A DNA stretch of 64,000 nucleotides from Ferdinandcohnia sp047246645 (lineage in GTDB: Bacteria; Bacillota; Bacilli; Bacillales; Bacillaceae_L): contig NZ_JBFOKR010000007.1 of assembly GCF_047246645.1 (NCBI RefSeq), forward strand, positions 124,001 through 188,000, read 5' to 3'. The stretch's first letter is position 1, and the number at the start of each line of letters is the position of its first letter. The notes beneath the pieces were generated by a model that saw nothing but the letters and a program-made list of their open reading frames with translations, was not told the origin of the DNA and searched no databases. A program made the translations under genes and the position numbers. Positions 50,007 through 57,619 of this stretch are shown here, in pieces.

Positions 50007-50939
50007 TTATCTAAAGATCTCACTAATTCTCTCAATTTCCTCAGCAGTTAGTTCAACATCGAGTGTTTTTAAATTATGTAACACTTGCTCCGGTTTCTTT
50101 GCACCTGGAATAACAGCATCAATTGTTGGTTGAGTTAAATACCATGCAAGTGCAACATGCGCTACCTCTGCATTTTTGCTTAATGCAATTTCTCGGAGTT
50201 TCTCTACCTTCTCCAAGTTACTTATAAACGCTTCTCCTTGGAAAAGTGGATTTCTTGAACGACCATCTTCAAAAGTAGTTTCCTTCGTGTATTTTCCACC
50301 GAGTAATCCAGAAGCAAGCGGGAAGTATGGAATAAAGGAAATCGTATGTTTTTTAGCAAATGGCAGAATATCAGTTTCAGCTTCACGTCGGAACAGGTTG
50401 TAATGCCCTTGAATGACATCTAAATAGCCATCCTTATTTGCTTCAATTAATTGCTCCATTGAAAAATTTGAAACCCCAATAGCTCTAATTTTTCCTTCAT
50501 CCTTTAATTCCTTCAATGCTCCAACTGCCTCATCCTTTGGAGTCTCGTCATCTGGAAAGTGAATGTAAAATAAATCAATATAGTCTGTTTGAAGACGCTT
50601 TAAGCTTTCTTCTACTGTTTCCCGTAGGTATGCAGGAGAGTTATCCCGAGTTACTTCACCATTTACATAACGTTGCGCACCCTTAGTTGCCAATATAATA
50701 TCATCGCGTATTCCTTGTTCTTTAATTACTTCACCAATAAGTATCTCAGAACGTTCGGGTCCATACATATAAGCTGTATCTAAGAAATTCATGCCATTCT
50801 CAATACCAGCCCGAACCAGTTCTTTTCCTGTTTCTTCATTTAAATTTGGATAAATATTGTGCCCACCAACTGCATTCGTACCAAGCCCTATAGGATTTAC
50901 ATATAAGTCAGTTCTTCCTAGTCTAACCTTCGTCTTCAT
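50007..50939 (-). CDS. Aldo/keto reductase
   Basis: A 310-residue NADPH-dependent AKR. The catalytic tetrad is visible: DTAYMYG (D and Y near residues 54-58), ATKG (lysine near 84) and DLFYIHFPD (histidine near 121). The C-terminal cofactor segment is IPGAKKPEQVLHNL. It is closest in style to the IolS/YhdN-type AKRs of Bacillus, which reduce various carbonyls. ATG 50939 has AAGGAGCTG upstream on the minus strand. Monocistronic. The physiological substrate is unknown. Confidence 0.92.
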   Translation of the reverse strand: MKTKVRLGRTDLYVNPIGLGTNAVGGHNIYPNLNEETGKELVRAGIENGMNFLDTAYMYGPERSEILIGEVIKEQGIRDDIILATKGAQRYVNGEVTRDNSPAYLRETVEESLKRLQTDYIDLFYIHFPDDETPKDEAVGALKELKDEGKIRAIGVSNFSMEQLIEANKDGYLDVIQGHYNLFRREAETDILPFAKKHTISFIPYFPLASGLLGGKYTKETTFEDGRSRNPLFQGEAFISNLEKVEKLREIALSKNAEVAHVALAWYLTQPTIDAVIPGAKKPEQVLHNLKTLDVELTAEEIERISEIFR

Positions 50940-51165
50940 GGAATCTCAGCTCCTTGTGGATTGTATAGCCATATTTTAGCAAATTAAGCTGTATGAATGA
51001 AACTGATTTGTTTCGTTAGTAAGTTGGTGTCAGTTTATAAAATCGATTGTTAGAATTTGTAAAACCCTGTAGGAAAACAACGAACGAATACGATTGTTTT
51101 GTCAGAAAAGTAAAAATATAATAATGGGGTATTGGACAAACATTACAAAAGGAGGAGGACTTTCG

Positions 51166-52524
51166 TTGTGGTATAAAGAGAGAAAACTATCGATTCTATT
51201 TTTGCTAGTTTTATTGATGAATGCTTTTGTATCGCCTATGGTTTTTGCAGAAGAGGTAACAGTGGACAAACCATCATTAGTTGCACTGGGGGATTCAATA
51301 ACTTTTGGATGGAATTTATATGAGGGTGAGAATCCTGATAAAACAAAACCATCTAGTCATGCGTTTCCTAACTATATCTTAGGAGGGGGATTTGAGGTAA
51401 CAAATCTAAGTTATCCTGGGTGGACTTCAACACAGTTATTAGAAAAGTTCACTGCGGCTGATCCGACATATTTAACAGCAATCGCTCAAGCTGATGTCAT
51501 TACACTAAATATTGGTAATAATGATTTTCTTCAGTTGCCAGAAATAATGGATTTAAGAAGTAATCCTAGACCACTTTCCGAGTCAGAATTAATGGCCTTA
51601 AAAGGAAAGATTGTTCAAACTGCATTTCAATTAGGCGAAAATCTAAAAATGATTTTTCAGGGTATACGCTCCGTAAACAATACTGCACCTATAGTTTTCT
51701 ATAATATGTATAATCCATTTGAGGCAAAAACTAATCCTGTCTTGCATACTCTTGGAAAGACTCTAATTAATGGAGAAGGAGAGCAAAAGGGTATCAATGA
51801 ACTTGTATATTTACCATTCGGGCAAATCCCTGGTACGTTCTTAGTGGATGCGTACTCTGCATTCGAAGGAAAACAGGATACATTTATTCTTCCCTTCCCA
51901 GATGTCCATCCGACAATAGCTGGACAGAAAGCATTAGCTTCTTTAGCAGACCAAGTGTTATATCAATTGTTTCCACCAGAATTAAAGATTACCCTTACTC
52001 CAACACCAACAGAGTCAACTGAAGGTCCTGTTACTATAGCTGTAGAAACAAACCAAGAAGAGCTTCTTGAAATAAAGTGGCTACCAGGGCAATTAGAGGT
52101 CAAGGATTTTGAAGAGAACGGGAATGAGATAGAAGTAGCTAATCCAGTGTTTGAGGTTACAGAAAATGGATTTTACACAGTCTATGTATTAAGTGGATTT
52201 GGTGAAGAAAAAGTACAAACAATCGAAATCACAAACATCATCGAACCTGAAGAAGAACCACCTGCAGAGGAGGAGCCACCTGTTGAAGAAGAGCCTCCAG
52301 CAGAAGAAATGCCACCTGTAAAAGAGGAGCCTGTGAAGGAAGATCCAAAACAAACGCCAGATAAGCAAGCACCAGATAAGCAAAAACCAGTTAAATCAGG
52401 TAATAAACTTCCAGATACTGCAAGCTCAAATTACAATCTGCTTGTTGCTGGAGTTTCTCTACTTCTGGTAGGTTCAGGCATATTTTTTATATATGTTAGA
52501 AAGAATAGAATAGTAAATTCATAA
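51166..52524 (+). CDS. Secreted GDSL/SGNH esterase with LPDTA sorting signal
   Basis: A 452-residue exported, wall-anchored protein. Signal peptide (residues 1-29, ending VFA), SGNH hydrolase domain (about 38-280) with block I ALGDSITFG, block III NIGNNDF and block V PDVHPT. A domain of about 100 residues and a Pro/Glu-rich repeat (EEPPAEEEPPVEE) follow, and then the sorting signal LPDTA, a hydrophobic helix and a basic tail. The TTG start at 51166 follows AGGAGGAGG. The longer frame from 51094 disrupts the signal peptide. LPDTA-type signals are used by sortase D (YhcS) of B. subtilis. No sortase is encoded in the window. It probably hydrolyses esters or lipids at the surface. Confidence 0.88.
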   Translation: MWYKERKLSILFLLVLLMNAFVSPMVFAEEVTVDKPSLVALGDSITFGWNLYEGENPDKTKPSSHAFPNYILGGGFEVTNLSYPGWTSTQLLEKFTAADPTYLTAIAQADVITLNIGNNDFLQLPEIMDLRSNPRPLSESELMALKGKIVQTAFQLGENLKMIFQGIRSVNNTAPIVFYNMYNPFEAKTNPVLHTLGKTLINGEGEQKGINELVYLPFGQIPGTFLVDAYSAFEGKQDTFILPFPDVHPTIAGQKALASLADQVLYQLFPPELKITLTPTPTESTEGPVTIAVETNQEELLEIKWLPGQLEVKDFEENGNEIEVANPVFEVTENGFYTVYVLSGFGEEKVQTIEITNIIEPEEEPPAEEEPPVEEEPPAEEMPPVKEEPVKEDPKQTPDKQAPDKQKPVKSGNKLPDTASSNYNLLVAGVSLLLVGSGIFFIYVRKNRIVNS

Positions 52525-52531
52525 TATAACA

Positions 52532-52566
52532 GGCCTACCCCTAAATTTAGGAGTAGGCCGTTCTTA
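52532..52566. terminator. Bidirectional intrinsic terminator
   Basis: GGCCTACCCCTAA / TTAGGAGTAGGCC followed by GTTCTTATT, between convergent genes. Confidence 0.82.
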
Positions 52567-53565
52567 TTAGATTTCCCCAAACCCTTCCCGATATTTACTA
52601 ATCTTGTTTTCAAGTTTTTCAATTAACCCGTTTAACCACACAGGTTTTTCAGGTCCCTGTGAAACATCTACGGTTTGAAGTAGACTAGCAAACGTAACTA
52701 GATTATGGTATCGGTAAAACCAAGACAAATCCTCAAGTATTGAGTGACCAAGGTTCGTTTCACTTTCATATCCTTTTAAAAATTCAAGAAACTTTAGGTT
52801 AGTAGAATCATAACCTTCTTCGAATAAATCGCGTAAAGAAAAAGCTATATCTGCCACATACCAGTGCATCATACAGTCATCGAAATCTAATATGGATGCT
52901 ACATTATCATTCCAGCAAAGGTTATCTAGTTCAAAATCATAATGAATTAACCCATAGTTTTCATTGGTCTTTGGCAGGTTCTCAATCCAACCCGAGACAA
53001 AATCTAATTCATGAAAAGCTGCTACCTCTTGTGCAGGTAGATTGTCACGAACAAACTTTAATTGTTCCTGGTGGCTACTGCGCTTATCCGCAATATTTGT
53101 AGGGAGAGATTTAAATTTGTTATGAAGTTGTCCGAGTGTTTTCCCCCAGTTACAAAACTGTTCATCATTCATCTCTTCAATGTCAATATGATCTCCTGTT
53201 AATCCTTCAAAAACTACTGCATATACCTTTCCTAGTTCAGTTTCAACTATCTCAATGTAGTCTCCTGCTTTAGACGCAATTGGCAACGCAACCTTTACAT
53301 CACTATCTTTCAAGGAAAGTAGAATTTTAATTTCCGACTCAAGTGAAGTAAATTCTTTTTCGCTAGCAAATGTAAACCTCAAAAACCGCAATTGAGTATC
53401 TGATTTAAACACGCAAACCGTATTTGCTGATGCACGGTAAAAATAAACCGATCCTTCATCGTAGGTCCAGTTTTGTAATATTTGCTCGGCAAGTGAACAT
53501 CTCCAGTTCTCATCAACTGTTCCCATTATTTTTTCCATCGTACTAAGCTTCATCATAAAATACAC
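52567..53565 (-). CDS. Aminoglycoside phosphotransferase-like kinase (APH/CHK family)
   Basis: About 332 residues with the APH fold. The catalytic loop NYGLIHYDFELDNLCW (HxDxxxxN) and metal site SILDFDDCMMHWYVAD (DFD) are intact, so it should be an active kinase. Relatives include homoserine kinase ThrB2/YerI-like and antibiotic kinases. Start choice is uncertain: GTG 53565 has AAGG 6 bases upstream, while ATG 53556 is the first ATG. The gene lies behind a tiny ORF with a promoter and a strong terminator, so expression may require readthrough. The substrate is unknown. Confidence 0.85.
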   Translation of the reverse strand: MYFMMKLSTMEKIMGTVDENWRCSLAEQILQNWTYDEGSVYFYRASANTVCVFKSDTQLRFLRFTFASEKEFTSLESEIKILLSLKDSDVKVALPIASKAGDYIEIVETELGKVYAVVFEGLTGDHIDIEEMNDEQFCNWGKTLGQLHNKFKSLPTNIADKRSSHQEQLKFVRDNLPAQEVAAFHELDFVSGWIENLPKTNENYGLIHYDFELDNLCWNDNVASILDFDDCMMHWYVADIAFSLRDLFEEGYDSTNLKFLEFLKGYESETNLGHSILEDLSWFYRYHNLVTFASLLQTVDVSQGPEKPVWLNGLIEKLENKISKYREGFGEI

Positions 53566-53631
53566 ACGCACCCTTTTTCATTAGATTAATTTCAAAAATC
53601 TAACCGTGGCACGCTGAAGTTCTCTTTAACT

Positions 53632-53677
53632 CCAAAAGAAAAGGGCTACAGAGTTATATAAAATAACCCTGTAGCCC
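53632..53677 (-). terminator. Strong terminator between a tiny ORF and the kinase gene
   Basis: Minus strand: GGGCTACAGGGTTAT-tttat-ATAACTCTGTAGCCC (one mismatch) followed by TTTTCTTTT. It lies downstream of the 22-codon ORF and 65 bp upstream of the kinase start. Confidence 0.9.
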
Positions 53678-53702
53678 CAGGAAAAATAAAAGCACTAACG
53701 TG

Positions 53703-53771
53703 TTAAACGTTATCCGTAGGAGTGAGAGATATTCTAGTTAACTTCATCGTACCGCCATTTAGATTGATCAT
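53703..53771 (-). CDS. Candidate 22-residue small protein or leader peptide
   Basis: MINLNGGTMKLTRISLTPTDNV is encoded from ATG 53771 to TAA 53703. It has a SigA promoter 35 bp upstream, a GGAAGGGAG ribosome binding site (53784-53792, about 12 bases from the start) and a strong terminator 26 bp after the stop. An internal ATG (codon 9) gives a 14-residue version. The unit is complete for a very small gene, and the terminator also lies in front of the kinase gene, which suggests an attenuator leader. Translation is not proven. Confidence 0.5.
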   Translation of the reverse strand: MINLNGGTMKLTRISLTPTDNV

Positions 53772-53805
53772 CGTAAAATCTCACTCCCTTCCTTGTAATA
53801 TGAAA

Positions 53806-53835
53806 ATAATACCAGTTAGTAGATTCTTTCGTCAA
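53806..53835 (-). promoter_or_regulatory. SigA promoter of the tiny ORF/kinase leader
   Basis: Minus strand: TTGACG (53835-53830), 18-bp spacer, TATTAT (53811-53806). Only 1-2 mismatches to consensus. Confidence 0.78.
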
Positions 53836-54018
53836 TAAAAATTTTCATATAGTCCCATGTTTTTAACATTATTATGAAGGTTAGCCATTTGATTTCTTCT
53901 CAAAAAGAAGATTTGTTATGATGAACCTATCAATCACAATAGGAATATTTTTAAAAAGAAGAAAGTTATTTGAGGAATTTGCGTAAAATATGACAAATGT
54001 AAAAGGGAGAGAAAGCCG

Positions 54019-54462
54019 TTGTCTAAACCATCTGTTGATGATATTCTCCAGCAAGGTATCCATGGGGCTAAAGAAATAAAGCCAGAGGAACGGAAGAAGT
54101 TTTTAGGAACGTTGCGAGAGCGTGTTATCATTGCTTTAATGGCGTCTCAGGTGAGGGAGAGTAAGGTATATCCTGAAATTGAGGATGCCTGCAAAGCAAA
54201 TTTAGAGGCACATATGTATTTAAACGGAAATATGAATTATAAATTTCTTTCTAAATATGTGAAAATGGCAAATAAATATAATATAAAATACACTCTTGTT
54301 ACAAATAAGGAATACAACTCTGAGCTGGGTTTGGTGTTAGCGCATGAATATGCAGTTGATAAGGAAGAGATATATGTCAGCAGTACACCTAAAGTAACAC
54401 TTCAAAATCAGAATACTGAAAAGAAGGGTATATTTTCATTTTTTAAAAATCGATTTAAATAA
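54019..54462 (+). CDS. yueI: YueI family (DUF1694) protein
   Basis: A 147-residue protein of the YueI family, conserved in Bacilli and of unknown function. Typical sequence: DDILQQGIHGAKEIKPEERK at the N-terminus, FLGTLRERVIIALMASQVRE (near residue 33), then an alpha/beta part with YTLVTNKEYNSELGLVLAHEYAVD. AAAGGGAGAG precedes the TTG start at 54019. Monocistronic, upstream of the nitrate cluster but not obviously part of it. Confidence 0.88.
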   Translation: MSKPSVDDILQQGIHGAKEIKPEERKKFLGTLRERVIIALMASQVRESKVYPEIEDACKANLEAHMYLNGNMNYKFLSKYVKMANKYNIKYTLVTNKEYNSELGLVLAHEYAVDKEEIYVSSTPKVTLQNQNTEKKGIFSFFKNRFK

Positions 54463-54594
54463 TAGATGGACTCGGTGGTTTCCGGGTCTGTTTTCTTTTA
54501 TAAAAACTAAATGCCAAAAGTGGGTTTGAAATTTTATTAATTCCACAAACTACAAAGAAAGTAATGATACATAAGTGTTTTGAGGAGGAATAGA

Positions 54595-56112
54595 ATGAAA
54601 TTACAAAAATGGCAGCTACCCCTTCAAACCTCTAGTTTAGTTGTTGGATTTATGGTGTGGGTCATTATTTCTTCATTGATGCCGAATATAAAACAGGATA
54701 TTCCCCTTGCCGACAATCAGGTGGCATTGGTGACAGCGGTACCTGTCATTTTAGGGTCGTTATTACGGATCCTACTAGGCTATTATACAAATCGATTTGG
54801 GGCAAGATGGTTATTCGTTATTAGCTTTTTAGTGTTGTTACTACCCATCTTTTATATTAGTATGGCGGATTCGTTAGCTGACTTAATTCTCGGTGGACTG
54901 TTACTGGGAGTTGGAGGAGCGGTTTTTTCAATTGGTGTAACATCCCTCCCGAAATATTATCCCAAAGAACGACATGGGTTTGTGAATGGTATTTATGGTG
55001 CTGGGAATATAGGGACCGCAATTACTTCCTTCGCTGCGCCAGTGCTTGCGGTTAATTATGGCTGGGAAACCACAGTTCGGTTATTTTTAATACCAGTTCT
55101 TTTATTTGCTGTATTGAACTTTCTCTTTGGTGACCGACAAGAACCGAAAGTGAATAACCCCTTGGGTGAGCAAATAAAAAGTGTTTATAAAAATGAAAAG
55201 CTTTGGTTTCTAAGTTTGTTTTATTTTGTAACATTTGGATCATTTGTTGCGTTTACTGTTTACCTACCAAATTTCTTAGTTACAAACTTTGGATTAACTT
55301 CGGTGGATGCCGGGTTACGTACCGCAGGTTTTATTACTTTAGCAACTTTGATGAGACCGGTTGGTGGTTGGTTGGGAGATAAATTTAATCCTTATTTAAT
55401 CTTATTCCTTGTTTTTAATGGTCTTACGTTTTCAGGGGTACTTCTTTCGTTTTCGCCAGATATTACACTATATTCAATCGGTAGTTTGACAGTTGCCTTT
55501 TGCGCGGGAATCGGAAATGGTACGATCTTTAAGCTGGTACCGTACTATTTTTCGAAGCAGGCTGGTATTGTCAACGGAATTGTTTCTGCTATGGGAGGAT
55601 TAGGTGGATTCTTCCCACCACTCGTTTTATCGATTGTGTTTAATATTACTGGTCATTATGCGATTGGATTTATGTCATTAGCGATGTTTGCGCTATTAAG
55701 TGCAGTCATCGTTGTTTGGATGTTCTATCTGGAAAGAATAAGCCTCGAATCAAAGCTTATTGAAAATGTTGCACAAGGCATGATGGTGACGAGCCCAAAA
55801 GGAATAATTGAGAAGGTGAACCATGCCTTTACTCGGGTAACTGGTTATGAGACTGATGAGGCAATTGGACAAAAGCCTAGTTTACTACGTTCAGGTAAGC
55901 ATGATGATTCTTTCTATGAAAGAATGTGGAATTCAATTTATGAAAAAGGATACTGGCAGGGTGAAATTTGGAATAAACGAAAAAATGGTGATATATATCT
56001 AGAATGGTTGACCATTAGTGAAGTGAAAAATGAAGCTGGTGAGGTTAAATACTATGTGGGATTATTTAATGATTTGACAGAAAAAAGTGATGATGGAGGA
56101 GTCAGGGTGTAG
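54595..56112 (+). CDS. narK: NarK-type nitrate/nitrite transporter fused to a C-terminal PAS domain
   Basis: A 505-residue fusion. Residues 1-385 are a 12-helix MFS protein of the nitrate/nitrite porter family, with the inter-helix motif GYYTNRFGARW and the two nitrate-signature glycine stretches (YGAGNIGTAI in helix 5 and MGGLGGFFPP in helix 11). Residues about 392-500 form a PAS domain (GMMVTSPKGIIEKVNHAFTR, SGKHDDSFYERMW, GEIWNKRKNGDIY, GLFNDLTEK). The stand-alone porter is normally about 390-400 residues, so the PAS is an addition with no kinase or cyclase after it. GAGGAGGAA precedes ATG 54595. It heads the nitrate cluster. The PAS could sense redox, NO or ligand and gate or dimerise the transporter. 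Confidence 0.9.
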   Translation: MKLQKWQLPLQTSSLVVGFMVWVIISSLMPNIKQDIPLADNQVALVTAVPVILGSLLRILLGYYTNRFGARWLFVISFLVLLLPIFYISMADSLADLILGGLLLGVGGAVFSIGVTSLPKYYPKERHGFVNGIYGAGNIGTAITSFAAPVLAVNYGWETTVRLFLIPVLLFAVLNFLFGDRQEPKVNNPLGEQIKSVYKNEKLWFLSLFYFVTFGSFVAFTVYLPNFLVTNFGLTSVDAGLRTAGFITLATLMRPVGGWLGDKFNPYLILFLVFNGLTFSGVLLSFSPDITLYSIGSLTVAFCAGIGNGTIFKLVPYYFSKQAGIVNGIVSAMGGLGGFFPPLVLSIVFNITGHYAIGFMSLAMFALLSAVIVVWMFYLERISLESKLIENVAQGMMVTSPKGIIEKVNHAFTRVTGYETDEAIGQKPSLLRSGKHDDSFYERMWNSIYEKGYWQGEIWNKRKNGDIYLEWLTISEVKNEAGEVKYYVGLFNDLTEKSDDGGVRV

Positions 56113-56126
56113 AACCCTGGCTCTTT
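56101..56126 (+). terminator. Probable terminator of narK
   Basis: GTCAGGGT-gtaga-ACCCTGGCTCTTT overlaps the last narK codons. The stem is short and the T-run imperfect. Confidence 0.5.
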
Positions 56127-56506
56127 GTCTTTATTAATGGAAAAAAACAAAATAGGTAAATCGACTAGAAATTAATGCTTTAATCAGCAACTAACTGGGT
56201 TATTCGCAATTATTTATATAGATTAGCAAATATGAGGTTTCTTCAGCAATTATTTCAGATTTCCCTGCATCTCAATGGTTTCTAACGTTACATCCTCAGT
56301 TAATTGTGATAAGGACCTGTCCCCACGTACACCCACCACCCCTAAACTCCAATATTCACAAATTTTTCAAATCAAACACCGTGATTCGCTTTTCCTGTAA
56401 ATAAGGGAAACTAGCAATTATTGTGGGTCAAGGTTCTGTCCCTCTGTACCAATTTTTTGTTTATCAATTTTTGTAATGGAAATGATGGTGAGGAGGTTAT
56501 CAAATT
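56127..56506. other. Intergenic region with two diverged repeat copies
   Basis: A gene-free stretch of about 380 bp. It holds two related segments about 120 bp apart: AATTGTGATAAGGACCTGTC (56302-56321) and TTGTGGGTCAAGGTTCTGTC (56421-56440), each followed by a pyrimidine-rich CCC run and GTAC. These look like copies of an AAGGNNCTGTCCC intergenic repeat. No perfect Fnr box (TGTGA-N6-TCACA) or NreC palindrome is seen, and no clear promoter. Confidence 0.5.
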
Positions 56507-56956
56507 TTGTCAGATTATGAAAGGATGATTGAGATGTCAGGACCAAGTTTGAAGAAACAGGATGCGCATTCTTCTATTCATGAGGCGGCCTTAAATGAGG
56601 CAAAGGAGTTGCGTAATTTGTTCCGTAAGTGTTTGGAGGAAGGTGACAAGGAGAAGGCACTTCAGGTGGCGGAGATCGCAATTGACCACTGGGAATCGAG
56701 GACCCTAAAGCACGCTGATTCAGAGGAGTCAGGCTTATATAAGGAAATGGTGGAAGAGGACCCTAGCCGCGAAAAAATAGTGAACCAGCTTACTCGTGAC
56801 CATGATTTAATGCGACGTATTGTTGCGACTATGAAGAAAAGCTTAGAAACTCAAGAGGCAGATTACCGAATGATCCCACTTCTAGATAGTCTAATTATTA
56901 TTGATGAGATTCATAATGACGACGAAATGAATAAACTCCTGGCAAGTAACGAATAA
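56507..56956 (+). CDS. Hemerythrin-like (HHE) helical protein of the nar cluster
   Basis: A 149-residue, all-helical protein. Spaced residues suggest a hemerythrin-type diiron site: H22 (SSIHEAALN), H64 (AIDHWESRTLKH), HADSEES with the carboxylate (near 71-77), RDHDLMRRI (H98) and EIHNDDE (H132). The order of the H/E ligands is a little unusual, so iron binding is inferred. Hemerythrin-like proteins bind O2 or NO, or repair iron clusters, which fits a location 637 bp upstream of narG. The TTG start at 56507 has AGGAGG 10 bases upstream. Confidence 0.7.
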   Translation: MSDYERMIEMSGPSLKKQDAHSSIHEAALNEAKELRNLFRKCLEEGDKEKALQVAEIAIDHWESRTLKHADSEESGLYKEMVEEDPSREKIVNQLTRDHDLMRRIVATMKKSLETQEADYRMIPLLDSLIIIDEIHNDDEMNKLLASNE

Positions 56957-56995
56957 TAACTTGAAAAATTAGGTAATGGAGGAAAGGGGATGTAA

Positions 56996-57307
56996 ATGAG
57001 TAAAAAGGATGTAATTGAGGAAAAGCTACTTCGATTTGCTGCACCTAGTTTATATCAAAAGATGGTGGACGTTTTTTCTAAATACAACATCCATTCCTAT
57101 GATATTCATGCGACTGTCGTTAAACAAACAGATGGGTATGAAGTAAAGCTGCGGTTTTCACAGTCTTTTTCACAGACTGTGTCGACCTTTGTAAGCTTTG
57201 AGCAAGCAACAGAACCAGATGAGGAAGTAGCTACATTTTTTAAAGAAACTGCTGAAACTTGCAAGAATCAACTAATCTCAGATTATTACAAGATGATTAA
57301 AGTATAA
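56996..57307 (+). CDS. Unknown 103-residue protein of the nar cluster
   Basis: A soluble 103-residue protein starting at ATG 56996 (AGGAAAGGGG upstream). It begins MSKKDVIEEKLLRFAAPSLY and has a central beta-rich part with HATVVKQTDGYEVKLRFSQS. Two cysteines are absent from metal-like spacing. It lies 40 bp after the hemerythrin-like gene and 6-18 bp before another unknown gene, which itself overlaps narG, so it is very probably co-transcribed with the nitrate reductase. No family is recognised. A role in assembly or regulation is only inference. Confidence 0.65.
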   Translation: MSKKDVIEEKLLRFAAPSLYQKMVDVFSKYNIHSYDIHATVVKQTDGYEVKLRFSQSFSQTVSTFVSFEQATEPDEEVATFFKETAETCKNQLISDYYKMIKV

Positions 57308-57325
57308 AAGGGGTTGTATATTCAA

Positions 57326-57619
57326 TTGTTTTCATTAGAGAATGACACAATGCTAATTGATGACCGCGAAGATTTAATAGCTGTATTAAGAATGAGATTT
57401 GGTGACGTCCCAGGGAAAATGATTGAACAAATCTACCAAATTGATGAAATGGGGACATTACAACGTCTTATTTTAGCAGCGGCAAATGCTTCGAGCTGGA
57501 ATGTGTTCTTAGAGGAATTCCAACAAGGAAATGAATCTTATCGAATTGTTGGGGAAGATTTCAATCCATTAGCGAATCTCCTGAAAGAAAGGGATGGCGG
57601 CAGTGGCAAAGAAAAATAA
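57326..57619 (+). CDS. Unknown ~97-residue protein overlapping narG
   Basis: A soluble helical protein of about 97 residues. The start is uncertain: TTG 57326 has AAAAGGGG 12 bases upstream, while TTG 57314 would abut it. Blocks: MLIDDREDLIAVLRMRFGDV, MIEQIYQIDEMGTLQRLILA. The stop lies 26 bases inside narG (57594-57619), so the two are translationally coupled. The length and acidic character could suit a chaperone or adaptor, but there is no direct evidence. No family recognised. Confidence 0.6.
   Translation: MFSLENDTMLIDDREDLIAVLRMRFGDVPGKMIEQIYQIDEMGTLQRLILAAANASSWNVFLEEFQQGNESYRIVGEDFNPLANLLKERDGGSGKEK

Noticed and set aside
53881..54131. Minus-strand frames over the yueI promoter region
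   Set aside because: They are antisense to yueI and its ribosome binding site, and no start signal or family is seen.
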